Origin: Clostridium yunnanense | Lineage (GTDB): Bacteria; Bacillota; Clostridia; Clostridiales; Clostridiaceae | Length of the DNA stretch: 64,000 nt | Assembly (NCBI RefSeq): GCF_016595795.1 | Contig: NZ_JAENHN010000066.1 | Location: 186,001 to 250,000 of the forward strand | Direction: 5' to 3' | Part shown: positions 26,917-35,369 of the stretch, piece after piece | How the letters are laid out: every line of letters begins with the position of its first letter | Numbering within the stretch: position 1 is the stretch's first letter | Made by a program: the position numbers and the translations under genes | Notes under the pieces: model-generated | Seen by the model: only the letters and a program-made list of their open reading frames with translations | The model's database searches: none | What the model was told of the DNA's origin: nothing

Positions 26917-26951
26917 TTAAAGATTTTCTTTAATTAGATTATAATTCTAAT
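26917..26951 (+). promoter_or_regulatory. Promoter centred in a dyad, upstream of the MATE gene
   Basis: TTAAAG (26917) and TATAAT (26940-26945) are 17 bp apart. The -10 box lies inside the perfect dyad ATTAGA-N7-TCTAAT (26933-26951), which could be the operator of a repressor. Confidence 0.45.
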
Positions 26952-26973
26952 ATAGAGAAAAAGAGGTGAATCC

Positions 26974-28365
26974 ATTGGGATAAATGATAAAATCTATAAT
27001 GATGGGAAAGTAAGCAAGGTACTTTTGAAATTTGCGGTACCAGCAATTATATCACTTTTAGTATTAGAATTATATAATATGGTCGATACTGTTTTTGTAG
27101 GTAGATACGTAGGTGCTGACGCAATAGGAGGGCTTACAATAGCTTTTCCAATACAAAGGCTTATGATAGCTATAGGTATGTTAATATCTATTGGTGCTTC
27201 AACTTCTGTATCAAGATATATTGGTGAGAGAAATATAGAGCATTTAAAGCGAACTATTGTTAATGCTATTATGTTAACGATTGTATCACTTACAGTAGTA
27301 ATTCTTATAATATGTTTATTTAAGAAAAGCATAATAACAGCACTAGGAGCTAGCGCAAATACCTTTAGCTTTGCAGATCAATATATAACAATAATATTAA
27401 TTGGTGGAATTTTTCAGTGTCTTTCAATTGTAATTTGCTACATTATGAATGCTCTTGGAAACACAAGAGTAAATCTATACTCCAATATTATAGGATCTAT
27501 ATTCAATATTGCAATAAACTATATTTTAGTAGTATTAATGAATTACGGAGTAAGAGGTGCAGCTATTGCAACAGTTGTTTCGCAAATACTTGCTTTTATT
27601 TTTGCAATAAGTAGATTTAAAGATATAAAAAAGAATTTTGATATAAGTTTTTCGTTTAAATATATTAGAACAGTAGTAGAAAAAGAATTTATAGTTAATA
27701 TAATTACAATAGGATTTTCTACTTTTATAATCGAGATATCTGATGCAGTTGTTTCAGTTATCCTTAACAATCTTCTAGTGTCGCACGGTGGAGATAGTGC
27801 GATTATAATCGTTGGAGTAATAACTAAAGTTTCAATGTTTATGTTTATAACTATAATAGGGATAAGTTCATCGATGCAACCGATAGTAGCTTATAACTAT
27901 GGTCGCGGAAACTATACAAAGATGAAGGAAGCTTTAAAGACAGCTATAATAGCAGTGTCAGTAGCTTCAACGACTTTTTGGATTATATTAATGACTTTCT
28001 CGAGCTCAATTATTGGTTTCTTCTTAAAGGATTCTGAAATATTAAAAGATGCAGTGCTAGCTTTTAGGATATGTATATCAATAATTCCTGTAATAGGTAT
28101 TTATTATATATGTATATATTATTATCAAGCTATAGATGAAGCAAAAACATCATTTTTACTTTCAATTTATAGACAACTAGTTATTTTTATACCTGTATCA
28201 ATAATATTTGTTCAATTGTTTGGAATAGTAGGAGCATGGATTGCATATCCTGTATCTGATATTATTTCTGCCATTACATCTATACATTTTATTAAGCAAG
28301 CAACAGAAGAAAGTGATAAGCATCTATTTGTGCCTAATAACGTTATCATAAATTTAAAAAAGTAA
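26974..28365 (+). CDS. MATE-family multidrug efflux transporter, probable ATT start
   Basis: A twelve-helix MATE exporter: LLKFAVPAIISLLVLELYNM...VDTVFVGRYVGADAIGGLTI at the N-terminus, the matching second-half helices, and the charged end FIKQATEESDK. It uses sodium or proton gradients to expel cationic drugs. MATE proteins begin ~15-25 residues before the first helix, and the frame is open upstream (INDKIYNDGKVSKVLLKFAV), but it has no ATG, GTG or TTG there. A good GAGGTG lies five bases before an in-frame ATT, which I take as the likely start. The conservative alternative is TTG at 27025, which lacks a ribosome binding site and would trim the N-terminus. It ends in a strong terminator. Confidence 0.85.
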   Translation: MGINDKIYNDGKVSKVLLKFAVPAIISLLVLELYNMVDTVFVGRYVGADAIGGLTIAFPIQRLMIAIGMLISIGASTSVSRYIGERNIEHLKRTIVNAIMLTIVSLTVVILIICLFKKSIITALGASANTFSFADQYITIILIGGIFQCLSIVICYIMNALGNTRVNLYSNIIGSIFNIAINYILVVLMNYGVRGAAIATVVSQILAFIFAISRFKDIKKNFDISFSFKYIRTVVEKEFIVNIITIGFSTFIIEISDAVVSVILNNLLVSHGGDSAIIIVGVITKVSMFMFITIIGISSSMQPIVAYNYGRGNYTKMKEALKTAIIAVSVASTTFWIILMTFSSSIIGFFLKDSEILKDAVLAFRICISIIPVIGIYYICIYYYQAIDEAKTSFLLSIYRQLVIFIPVSIIFVQLFGIVGAWIAYPVSDIISAITSIHFIKQATEESDKHLFVPNNVIINLKK

Positions 28366-28390
28366 GATTAAGAATTATATAAAAATTATA

Positions 28391-28430
28391 AAGAAACAAG
28401 TTGATTTTGAAGCTTGTTTCTTTTTTTTAT
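28391..28430 (+). terminator. Intrinsic terminator after the MATE gene
   Basis: AAGAAACAAG pairs perfectly with CTTGTTTCTT, followed by T6. Confidence 0.88.
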
Positions 28431-28538
28431 TTAGAACTAATTAATAAATTATTCATAAAACAAAATATTATCTCTAACAGGAAACAAGTACATACTTCCT
28501 TCATACTATATTAATAAGCACTAGTAGGAGGAGCATCT

Positions 28539-29237
28539 GTGTTTATTTTTAGTTATTTCATTGATGTGATTGGCAACATAGTTCTATTGTCTGGTTATAT
28601 TACCGGTAATAGTACATTTCCACAACCACTAGATGAAAAAGAAGAGGAAATGTATATCGCGAAGCTAAAGAGCGGAGATTCTAATGCAAAAAACATATTA
28701 GTCGAAAGAAATTTAAGACTTGTTGCACACATTGTAAAAAAATATTCTTTTCAAAATAAAGATTTAGATGATCTAATTTCTATTGGAACAGTAGGACTCA
28801 TAAAGGCAATTGATTCTTACGATTCTTCTAAGGGAACTAGACTTGCTACCTATGCAGCGAGATGTATTGAAAATGAGATCTTAATGCTTTTTAGGAATAA
28901 TAAAAAAGTAAAAGGAGAAGTATTCCTGCAAGACCCAATTGGAGTTGACAAGGAAGGTAATGAGATATGCCTAATAGATGTCTTAAGTAGTGAAAATGAT
29001 TCAGTTTTAGAAACTGTAGAAAGCAATTTGCAAATTAGATCACTTTATAATAAGATGAATTCTATTCTTTCAATAAGAGAAAAGGAAATAATCGAGATGA
29101 GGTATGGTCTCATTGATGGGCATTCAAAAACACAAAGAGAAATTGCAGCATTGTTAGGAATATCGAGGTCTTATGTTTCAAGAATTGAAAAGAAAGCTCT
29201 TAAAAAACTATTTAAAGAACTTAATAGTAAAAGGTAA
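28539..29237 (+). CDS. sigK: Late mother-cell sporulation sigma factor SigK, uninterrupted
   Basis: The 232-residue protein closely follows SigK. It has a hydrophobic pro-sequence of ~20 residues (FSYFIDVIGNIVLLSGYI), then FPQPLDEKEEEMY, region 2 with NLRLVAHIVKKYSF and [36 protein letters not shown], and region 4 ending with REIAALLGISRSYVSRIEKK. The start is GTG, preceded by AGGAGGAG. In Bacillus subtilis and Clostridioides difficile the gene is split by the skin element; here it is continuous. A CATACTAT lies ~30 bp upstream and resembles a SigE -10, but I see no matching -35. Confidence 0.92.
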   Translation: MFIFSYFIDVIGNIVLLSGYITGNSTFPQPLDEKEEEMYIAKLKSGDSNAKNILVERNLRLVAHIVKKYSFQNKDLDDLISIGTVGLIKAIDSYDSSKGTRLATYAARCIENEILMLFRNNKKVKGEVFLQDPIGVDKEGNEICLIDVLSSENDSVLETVESNLQIRSLYNKMNSILSIREKEIIEMRYGLIDGHSKTQREIAALLGISRSYVSRIEKKALKKLFKELNSKR

Positions 29238-29241
29238 GTAT

Positions 29242-29285
29242 TTGGCTAAATTCTTCTTAAAGTGGAGGGGTTTAGCCAATTTTAT
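29242..29285 (+). terminator. Intrinsic terminator after sigK
   Basis: TTGGCTAAA pairs perfectly with TTTAGCCAA across a 20-nt loop, followed by TTTTAT. Confidence 0.75.
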
Positions 29286-29463
29286 CTGTTAAAATTATAA
29301 GTTTAAGAATGAAATGAATAACAAACTAAATTTACTACTTTTCATTAATAGAAGTAAAATTAAAATAATTTGAAGTTTTTTGTTTATATATTTTGCTTTA
29401 TTTTAATTAAATTTGTATAATTGTAGATAGATATACTTTGAAATGACATGAGGAGGGTAACCA

Positions 29464-30516
29464 GTGATAACATTAAAGGAATTACTTTCAAGAACAATCG
29501 AGGAAGGCGCCTCTGATCTTCATCTTACAGTAGGAATTCCACCGACTATAAGAGTTAATGGTAACTTAGTAAAGATAGGACAAAATAAACTAATGCCATC
29601 GGATACAGAAGCTTTTGCAAAGGAAATACTAGAAGATAGCTTCCAAAAATATAATGAGGCAGGAGAGTTTGATACTTCATATTCAATAGCAGGACTTGGT
29701 CGTTTTAGAGTAAATGTATTTAAACAAAGAAATAGTGATGCTCTTGCGATAAGAGTTATAGCATTAAAGATTCCAACTTTGAATGAATTAGGCCATCCGG
29801 CTATACTTAAAGAATTGTGTCAAAGAAAAAGAGGCTTGGTTTTAGTTACAGGGCCAACTGGTAGTGGTAAAAGTACAACACTAGCAGCTATGATAAATGA
29901 GATAAATCAAACTAGAGAAGCACATGTGATAACTTTGGAAGATCCAATTGAGTTCTTACATAAGCACAATAAATGTATAATAAATCAAAGAGAAATAGGT
30001 AAAGATAGCAAATCCTATGACAATGCTTTAAGAGCAATACTTAGAGAAGATCCAGATGTTATACTAGTAGGTGAAATGAGAGACCTTGAGACAATTGCAA
30101 TTGCTATTACTGCAGCTGAAACAGGACATCTAGTTCTTTCAACATTACATACAATAGGTGCTGCTAAAACAATTGATAGAATAGTGGATGTTTTTCCGCC
30201 TCATCAACAGCAGCAAATAAGAATACAGCTATCTGCCGTACTACAAGGAATCGTTTCTCAACAGCTTGTTCCTACTAATCAAGGTGGAAGAACCTCAGCT
30301 TTAGAGACAATGGTTACTACTCCGGCAATACAAAACCTTATAAGAGAAGGAAAAACTCATCAAATTGAGTCTTCTGTGCAAACTGGCGGCAAGTATGGAA
30401 TGAAAACAATGGATATGAATCTTGCTGAGTTGTATAGAAAAGGCGTTATCACTGAAGAGACAGCATTAAGTTTTTCTGTTGATAGAGAGATGATAAGCAG
30501 ATTAATGATGATGTAA
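29464..30516 (+). CDS. pilT: Type IV pilus retraction ATPase PilT
   Basis: This 350-residue hexameric ATPase drives pilus retraction in twitching motility. It has the PAS-like N-domain (EEGASDLHLTVGIPPTIRVNG), Walker A GPTGSGKST (G130 on), the Asp box THVIT-like stretch, Walker B DPDVILVGEMRD, the His box LVLSTLHTIGAAKTIDRIVD and the PilT C-terminal LAELYRKGVITEETAL. The start is GTG after GAGGAGGG. No other pilus gene lies nearby, as is typical of clostridia where pilT sits apart from the pilB/pilA clusters. It ends in a strong terminator. Confidence 0.94.
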   Translation: MITLKELLSRTIEEGASDLHLTVGIPPTIRVNGNLVKIGQNKLMPSDTEAFAKEILEDSFQKYNEAGEFDTSYSIAGLGRFRVNVFKQRNSDALAIRVIALKIPTLNELGHPAILKELCQRKRGLVLVTGPTGSGKSTTLAAMINEINQTREAHVITLEDPIEFLHKHNKCIINQREIGKDSKSYDNALRAILREDPDVILVGEMRDLETIAIAITAAETGHLVLSTLHTIGAAKTIDRIVDVFPPHQQQQIRIQLSAVLQGIVSQQLVPTNQGGRTSALETMVTTPAIQNLIREGKTHQIESSVQTGGKYGMKTMDMNLAELYRKGVITEETALSFSVDREMISRLMMM

Positions 30517-30518
30517 TA

Positions 30519-30551
30519 AAGGCAACTCCTTGGAGTTGCCTTAAGTTTTTT
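30519..30551 (+). terminator. Intrinsic terminator after pilT
   Basis: AAGGCAACTCC pairs perfectly with GGAGTTGCCTT, then AAGTTTTTTG. Confidence 0.85.
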
Positions 30552-30637
30552 GTAAATTTATCTACAGATTACATTAAAAGAAAATAAAAAAAGTTTTTTC
30601 GGAAATGATAGATTTAGGGCGTTATATATGTTGATGA

Positions 30638-30742
30638 CTAGTAAGACATATAGTCAAGAAATTTTATGCAATAATTATCCGTGTTTGTTGCATAATTATG
30701 CGATACGGACTTTATAAGCTTGATAATTAAATCTCTTTTCAT
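30638..30742 (-). CDS. Small peptide gene (34 aa), unknown function
   Basis: On the minus strand a textbook AAAGGAGG lies seven bases before an ATG opening a 34-codon frame ending in TAG. The peptide starts MKRDLIIKLIKS, has one Cys at residue 25 and ends CIKFLDYMSY. It is basic at the N-terminus and aromatic-rich at the C-terminus, with no membrane helix. A second frame beginning VKRDL lies ~35 bases upstream in the same transcript. I do not recognise the peptide; a signal peptide, a toxin or a leader peptide are all conceivable. Below the stop codon, + strand sequence TATATGT / ACATATA can fold, but I see no clear terminator. The strong SD and promoter are the main evidence that it is expressed. 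Confidence 0.5.
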   Translation of the reverse strand: MKRDLIIKLIKSVSHNYATNTDNYCIKFLDYMSY

Positions 30743-30777
30743 GGTGATTCCTCCTTTAAAATTGTATTAAATTTTTA

Positions 30778-30843
30778 CTAATACAACTTAGCCAAAGGAT
30801 TCATCATATCTGTGAAATAGAGAGTTTTTAAATCCCTTTTCAC
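30778..30843 (-). CDS. Tiny upstream frame sharing the (M/V)KRDL start, possibly a degenerate copy
   Basis: A 21-codon GTG frame reads VKRDLKTLYFTDMMNPLAKLY. DNA around the starts of this and the next frame matches at 14 of 15 positions (TGAAAAG-G/A-GATTTAA), suggesting a duplication. The strong AAGGAGG (30864-30870, complement) is 20 bases from the GTG. Two mini-frames, ATG-TTA-TGA and ATG-AGC-TTG-TGA, lie between and overlap so that each stop meets the next start. The frame could be reached by coupled reinitiation or be a decayed gene. Confidence 0.3.
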   Translation of the reverse strand: MKRDLKTLYFTDMMNPLAKLY

Positions 30844-30871
30844 AAGCTCATAACATATTAAAACCTCCTTG

Positions 30872-30915
30872 CTTAATTTTCTAATAATATTATATCATAA
30901 AATTGTATAAATATA
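30872..30915 (-). promoter_or_regulatory. Minus-strand extended -10 promoter for the small peptide genes
   Basis: Read on the minus strand, TGATATAAT is a perfect extended -10, with TTTATA 17 bp upstream as a weak -35. It lies ~20 bases ahead of the first AAGGAGG. The rest of this 792-bp gap, from ~30920 to 31240, holds no reading frame or terminator that I can support, only AT-rich dyads such as ATTAATATT/AATATTAAT. Confidence 0.5.
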
Positions 30916-31246
30916 AAATCGTGTGAACGCTGATAAAGTAGATTTATAAGCAATTAATCCCAATATATAGTAAATAACGTATAAATTCATAGATTAATAT
31001 TCAATATAATGATAGTTGCTTCATTGTGCTTAATATTAATGAAGTTTATTTATAATGTCATCAAGTTATTCTAATTAAGAGTTTGAAAAAATACAAATTT
31101 AAAATACATTTATAGTTTAAATGTTTTGATAACTAAATATGTAAAAAGCTTAATATAAGCCATTAGTCTCAAAGTAGATAATTTGGAAGGTTCACTAAAA
31201 AATCTGGTAAAGCTTATGTTAATCTTAAAAAGAAATAAATTTGAAA

Positions 31247-31294
31247 AGTTCATATAGTATTTAAAGTTATTTTATGCTAAAATAACTATGAACT
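31247..31294 (+). promoter_or_regulatory. Nested dyads over the -10 region of the glycosyltransferase gene
   Basis: AGTTATTTTA-TGC-TAAAATAACT (31265-31287) is a perfect 10-bp dyad nested inside AGTTCATA...TATGAACT (8 bp, perfect). The inner loop and right arm contain TGCTAAAAT, an extended -10. The layout suggests a repressor site over the promoter; if transcription starts upstream it would be a leader hairpin. Confidence 0.45.
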
Positions 31295-31308
31295 AGGGGG
31301 GAATATTA

Positions 31309-32595
31309 ATGAATGTAATAAAAAGTTCGTTTGAGGTATTTTTAGGAATTTTTTCAAATGTAGTATTTATATTAACAATGTATTATATGGTGCTATCTTT
31401 ATTTGGTATAATAAAATTTAAAAAGAAAGATAATATAAAACCCCAAAAAACTTTTGCATTAATTGTTGCAGCACATAACGAAGAAACTGTAATCGGAGAT
31501 ATAATACAAAGTCTTAATGGAATTAATTATCCTAGAGAAATGTATGATGTTTTTGTAATAGCGGATAACTGCACTGATAAGACTGCTGAAAAAGCAAAGA
31601 AACTTGGGGCAAAGGTCTACGAAAGATTTGATAAAGAAAAAAGAGGAAAAGGTTACGCACTTGAATGGATGTTTGATCATATATTCAAAATGAATAAAAG
31701 ATATGATGCAGTAGCGGTATTTGATGCAGATAACCTAATATCTAAAAATTTCTTAACTGAGATGAATAAGATGTTATTAAAGGGATTTAAAGTTGTTCAG
31801 GGTTTTTTAGATAGTAAAAACCCTAAAGATACTTGGATAACAGGATGTTATTCTATATCCTTTTGGACTTCAAATAGAATGTTTCAGCTTTCAAGAAGCA
31901 ACTTAGGTCTTTCTAATCAATTGGGTGGAACTGGTTTTTGTATAGAGACAGATACTTTAAAAACTTTAGGCTGGGGAGCCACTTGTTTAACTGAAGACTT
32001 AGAATTTACTTGTAAACTAGTTCTAAATGGGCACAAGGTTGGTTGGGCACATGAAGCTGTAGTTTATGATGAGAAACCTTTAACTTTAGCTCAATCATGG
32101 GCGCAGAGAAAGAGATGGATGCAGGGGTTTGCAGATGTTTCTTCTAGATACTTTTGGAAGTTAATGAAAAGAGCAATAAAGGAACGTAGCTTTGTAGCTT
32201 TTGATTGTGCATTATATAGCATACAGCCTATTGTAATTATATTATTAGCAGTTGCAACTATAATGAATATAGTGCCAAATGTATTAAATTTTTCTGGTAA
32301 AGCTATACAATTATTTAACGATTTTAACTCTGTAAATACAAGCTTGCAATCTGTTTTGATAACAGTAGGTGCATTGCTAATTATTTTAATTCAGTTTATA
32401 TATACACCATTCTTATTAATACTTGATGGAAAGCTCTCTCCAAAAATATTCTTATACTATTTCATTTATCCTATATTTAGTATAACTTGGCTTCCTATTT
32501 GCATCCAAGGAATACTTAATAAAAACAACAAAGAGTGGTCACATACAGTTCATACAAGAAGTATAAATATAACTGATTTAGAAAAAGCTAATTAA
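31309..32595 (+). CDS. Membrane family 2 processive glycosyltransferase
   Basis: The 428-residue protein has an N-terminal membrane helix (VVFILTMYYMVLSLFGII), a GT-A catalytic domain and three or four C-terminal helices, the plan of cellulose/poly-GlcNAc synthases. Catalytic marks are AAHNEETVIGDII, the metal-binding FDADN, TED in CLTEDLEFTC, and the processivity motif QRKRWMQG. It probably polymerises an extracellular polysaccharide from a UDP-sugar. No PilZ domain or partner export gene is present, so c-di-GMP control in cis is unlikely. AGGGGGGAA precedes the ATG. It is monocistronic. The polymer made is unknown. Confidence 0.85.
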   Translation: MNVIKSSFEVFLGIFSNVVFILTMYYMVLSLFGIIKFKKKDNIKPQKTFALIVAAHNEETVIGDIIQSLNGINYPREMYDVFVIADNCTDKTAEKAKKLGAKVYERFDKEKRGKGYALEWMFDHIFKMNKRYDAVAVFDADNLISKNFLTEMNKMLLKGFKVVQGFLDSKNPKDTWITGCYSISFWTSNRMFQLSRSNLGLSNQLGGTGFCIETDTLKTLGWGATCLTEDLEFTCKLVLNGHKVGWAHEAVVYDEKPLTLAQSWAQRKRWMQGFADVSSRYFWKLMKRAIKERSFVAFDCALYSIQPIVIILLAVATIMNIVPNVLNFSGKAIQLFNDFNSVNTSLQSVLITVGALLIILIQFIYTPFLLILDGKLSPKIFLYYFIYPIFSITWLPICIQGILNKNNKEWSHTVHTRSINITDLEKAN

Positions 32596-32596
32596 A

Positions 32597-32619
32597 CTCT
32601 GCGAAAGCAGGGTTTTTTT
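32597..32619 (+). terminator. Intrinsic terminator after the glycosyltransferase gene
   Basis: CTCTGC-GAAA-GCAGGG, a GNRA-tetraloop hairpin with one G-U, followed by T7. Confidence 0.85.
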
Positions 32620-32748
32620 ACTATATTAGCTAATTATTTAACTTTGGTATAAATTACTATTATTTTTTTTGTGAGATAAAAAGGAAAATATATATTTGTG
32701 TTGAATAAATAAATATAACCTATACTAAGGAGGGAAGACGGAAGATAA

Positions 32749-33981
32749 ATGCAAAAGACAATCGTAGGTATTGATATTGGTAATGATAATATAAGTGCAA
32801 GCGTCGCTAAAGTCAGTGAAAATGATTTTGAAGTTATATGTAGTGTTTATACTCCATCAAAAGGATTATCAAAAGGTAAAATTATAGATCTAGATGATTT
32901 AACCGTAAGTCTGAAACAATGCGTTGATGAAATAAAGAAGCAGTCAAATATTAATTTTGCTTCGGCATTTATAGGAATAAGCTCCTCCGATATTAGGCTT
33001 GTAAAAACTAAAGGGGTAGCTTTAAGCACTAGCCTAAATTTGATTACTCCTTCAGAGATTAAAGAAGCAATTTCAGATGCTGAAAACATAGAACTTGCAT
33101 CCGATGAAGTTATAATTGATGCGTTTACAGAATCCTTTTGTATAGATGATAGTATTATGGTACAAGATCCTTTAGCTATGAAAGCCTCAAAGCTCCAAGC
33201 TAACTGTTCAGTTATAGTTGGAAAGAGAGAGCTAATGAATAGTTATAAAAATGCATTAAGACTATCAGGTATAAATATTGAAGGCATATATATTAATAAC
33301 TTAGAATTAAGAAAAATAATTTTAAATGAAAGAACAGTTAAAGAAAATGTTCTCATAGTCGATGCTGGTGCAGAGATAATAGAAATTGCATTATATAAAA
33401 ATAATGAATTAGAGTATTTATCTAGTTTGCCAGTTGGTGGACAAACTATCACAAAAGATATTTCTATCTGCTTAGAGATACCAGAAGAGCAGGCTGAACA
33501 AGTGAAGCAGAATTATAGTGAAAATTATAAAACTTTATATAGAGAACATAGCATTGGTACACTTAAAGCTGAGTCCTTAGAAATTGATATAAAGTTGTTT
33601 AAAGATGTTGTTGAATCTAGAATTGAAGAAATTGTTACATTAATTCAAAAAGATATAAAGGAATCAGGGTATTCGAACGAAATTAGTAATATATACATTT
33701 TTGGAAATGGCTTAGCTATGTTTCAAGATGTAAAATACTTTTTTGAAGATAAAATGCGTAAAAAAGCAATTATTGTGACAAAAAATCAACTTGAATTACA
33801 AAATTCTTGTATAATTAATTCAATTGGTATTGTTAAAGATGCCTATGATAGGTTAAAATTAATCTATGAAGATTCATATGACAATGGAAGTAATATAAAC
33901 CATAATAGTGAAGTTAATAATAAAAAAAAGAAAAGTGGACTTATTCGTAATTTTAAAAGATTAATCGACGATTTTTTCTAA
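32749..33981 (+). CDS. ftsA: Cell division protein FtsA
   Basis: This actin-like protein tethers FtsZ to the membrane. In 410 residues it shows phosphate-1 [16 protein letters not shown], the SHS2 (1C) domain [19 protein letters not shown], phosphate-2 [19 protein letters not shown], the [14 protein letters not shown] segment, and a basic amphipathic C-terminal helix ([14 protein letters not shown]) for membrane binding. It is more divergent than Bacillus FtsA, as usual in clostridia, but adjacency to ftsZ settles it. An AGGAGGGAAG stretch lies upstream of the ATG. The ftsZ SD overlaps its stop codon. Confidence 0.9.
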   Translation: MQKTIVGIDIGNDNISASVAKVSENDFEVICSVYTPSKGLSKGKIIDLDDLTVSLKQCVDEIKKQSNINFASAFIGISSSDIRLVKTKGVALSTSLNLITPSEIKEAISDAENIELASDEVIIDAFTESFCIDDSIMVQDPLAMKASKLQANCSVIVGKRELMNSYKNALRLSGINIEGIYINNLELRKIILNERTVKENVLIVDAGAEIIEIALYKNNELEYLSSLPVGGQTITKDISICLEIPEEQAEQVKQNYSENYKTLYREHSIGTLKAESLEIDIKLFKDVVESRIEEIVTLIQKDIKESGYSNEISNIYIFGNGLAMFQDVKYFFEDKMRKKAIIVTKNQLELQNSCIINSIGIVKDAYDRLKLIYEDSYDNGSNINHNSEVNNKKKKSGLIRNFKRLIDDFF

Positions 33982-33994
33982 AGGAGGAATTATT

Positions 33995-35092
33995 TTGTTA
34001 GACTTTGATGTTGATATGCAGGAATTTGCAAATATAAAGGTAGTTGGTTGTGGCGGTGGCGGAAGCAACGCTGTTAATAGAATGATTGTTGAAGGCTTGA
34101 AGAATGTTGAGTTTATAACAATAAATACTGATAAACAAGCACTTATGTTATCTCATGCTAATCAAAAGATACAAATTGGTGAAAAATTAACGAAGGGATT
34201 AGGTGCAGGTGCTAATCCTGATATAGGTAAAAAAGCTGCTGAAGAAAGCAAAGATGAAATATCAGAAGCTATAAAAGGAGCAGATATGGTATTCATCACT
34301 GCAGGTATGGGTGGTGGAACTGGTACAGGAGCTGCGCCAGTAGTAGCTGAAATTGCTAAATCAATGGGGATACTTACAGTTGGTGTAGTAACTAAGCCTT
34401 TTCCATTTGAAGGAAGAAGAAGAATGAAACATGCTGAAATGGGGATTGAAAACCTTAAGCAAAGAGTTGATACTCTTGTTACAATTCCTAATGAAAGATT
34501 ACTTACAATGGTAGATAAGAAAACTACATTGCTAGATTCTTTTAAATTAGCTGATGATGTTTTAAGACAAGGTGTACAAGGTATATCTGACTTAATTACA
34601 ATTCCAGGTCTAGTTAATCTTGACTTTGCAGACGTTAGAGCTGTAATGGTGGACAAAGGTCTTGCACATATGGGTGTTGGTAATGGAAGTGGAGACAATA
34701 GAGCTCAAGAAGCTGCTAAGCAAGCTATATCTTCACCACTACTAGAAACATCAATTGTAGGTGCAACAGGTGTGTTATTGAACGTAACAGGCGGAGCGGA
34801 TTTAGGTCTTTTAGAAATAAATGAAGCTGCGGAGATAGTTCAAGAAGCGGCAGATCCAGATGCAAATATTATATTTGGAGCTGTAATTGACGAGAACTTA
34901 AAGGATGAAATAAGAATTACTGTAATAGCTACAGGATTTGAAAAAATATCTAGAGATGTAGAGCCTCCGAAGGAAGAGACTTTAGTAGAACCAACAGTAG
35001 CAAAAGAAGAAGTTGCAGCTACTACTGCAAGCGCTCAAAGTTTCGGAGATGAATTGGATATACCAGCTTTTTTAAGAAGAACAAAAAGATAA
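33995..35092 (+). CDS. ftsZ: Cell division protein FtsZ
   Basis: The tubulin-like GTPase that forms the division ring. The 365-residue protein has [18 protein letters not shown], the tubulin signature [11 protein letters not shown], the T5-T7 loops ([26 protein letters not shown]) and the conserved C-terminal peptide [12 protein letters not shown], which binds FtsA. The start is TTG, seven bases after AAAGGAGG, which itself runs into the ftsA stop codon. The linker before the tail is Ala/Val/Glu-rich and short. It ends in a strong terminator. Confidence 0.98.
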   Translation: MLDFDVDMQEFANIKVVGCGGGGSNAVNRMIVEGLKNVEFITINTDKQALMLSHANQKIQIGEKLTKGLGAGANPDIGKKAAEESKDEISEAIKGADMVFITAGMGGGTGTGAAPVVAEIAKSMGILTVGVVTKPFPFEGRRRMKHAEMGIENLKQRVDTLVTIPNERLLTMVDKKTTLLDSFKLADDVLRQGVQGISDLITIPGLVNLDFADVRAVMVDKGLAHMGVGNGSGDNRAQEAAKQAISSPLLETSIVGATGVLLNVTGGADLGLLEINEAAEIVQEAADPDANIIFGAVIDENLKDEIRITVIATGFEKISRDVEPPKEETLVEPTVAKEEVAATTASAQSFGDELDIPAFLRRTKR

Positions 35093-35140
35093 TAATGTAA
35101 GTATCTAAATTATATGTGAATGATTAATGCCGATACTTAA

Positions 35141-35175
35141 AAATAAGACATGTTAAAGCATGTCTTATTTTTTTT
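35141..35175 (+). terminator. Intrinsic terminator after ftsZ
   Basis: AAATAAGACATG pairs perfectly with CATGTCTTATTT around TTAAAG, followed by T5. Confidence 0.9.
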
Positions 35176-35317
35176 GTTTTAGTAAGTTATATTCTAAAAT
35201 TCTATCTATAAGCATATCAATATTTAGAAGAATTTATGATAAAGAGTAGAAGTTAAAAGAAGTATGGAAATAAATGTAAAATATAACCATATAAAAAAGT
35301 TTGATAGTCATTACATT

Positions 35318-35350
35318 ATGACAAAATTTTAGAATACTTAGTTTTATAAT
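35318..35350 (+). promoter_or_regulatory. Candidate spoIIG promoter with a long spacer
   Basis: ATGACA (35318-35323) and TATAAT (35345-35350) are 21 bp apart. In Bacillus the spoIIG promoter uses SigA-like boxes at an unusual 22-bp spacing and depends on Spo0A. The complement here reads TTTTGTCATAAT, a partial Spo0A-box match (consensus core TGTCGAA). This is by analogy. Confidence 0.45.
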
Positions 35351-35369
35351 GTTTTTGAGGAGTGAGTTT

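Noticed and set aside
28480-28510. SigE-type promoter for sigK
   Set aside because: CATACTAT is a fair SigE -10 but no ATA-containing -35 lies 13-15 bp upstream, so the claim is too weak to list.
30690-30701. Perfect palindrome GCATAATTATGC as an operator
   Set aside because: It lies inside the 34-aa peptide frame and is AT-rich; it is likely incidental.
32613-32690. Sixth copy of the terminator-linked repeat after the glycosyltransferase gene
   Set aside because: TTTTTTTACTATATTAGC only resembles the left end, and neither the core nor the right end can be found. It may be a very old copy but I cannot support it.
34162-34698. Long minus-strand frame (178 codons) opposite ftsZ
   Set aside because: It is the antisense shadow of a strongly coding region; no ribosome binding site and a Ser/Pro/Leu-rich composition typical of such shadows. 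The same applies to the minus-strand frame at 17996-18487 opposite typA and the one at 43592-44023 opposite the chemoreceptor.
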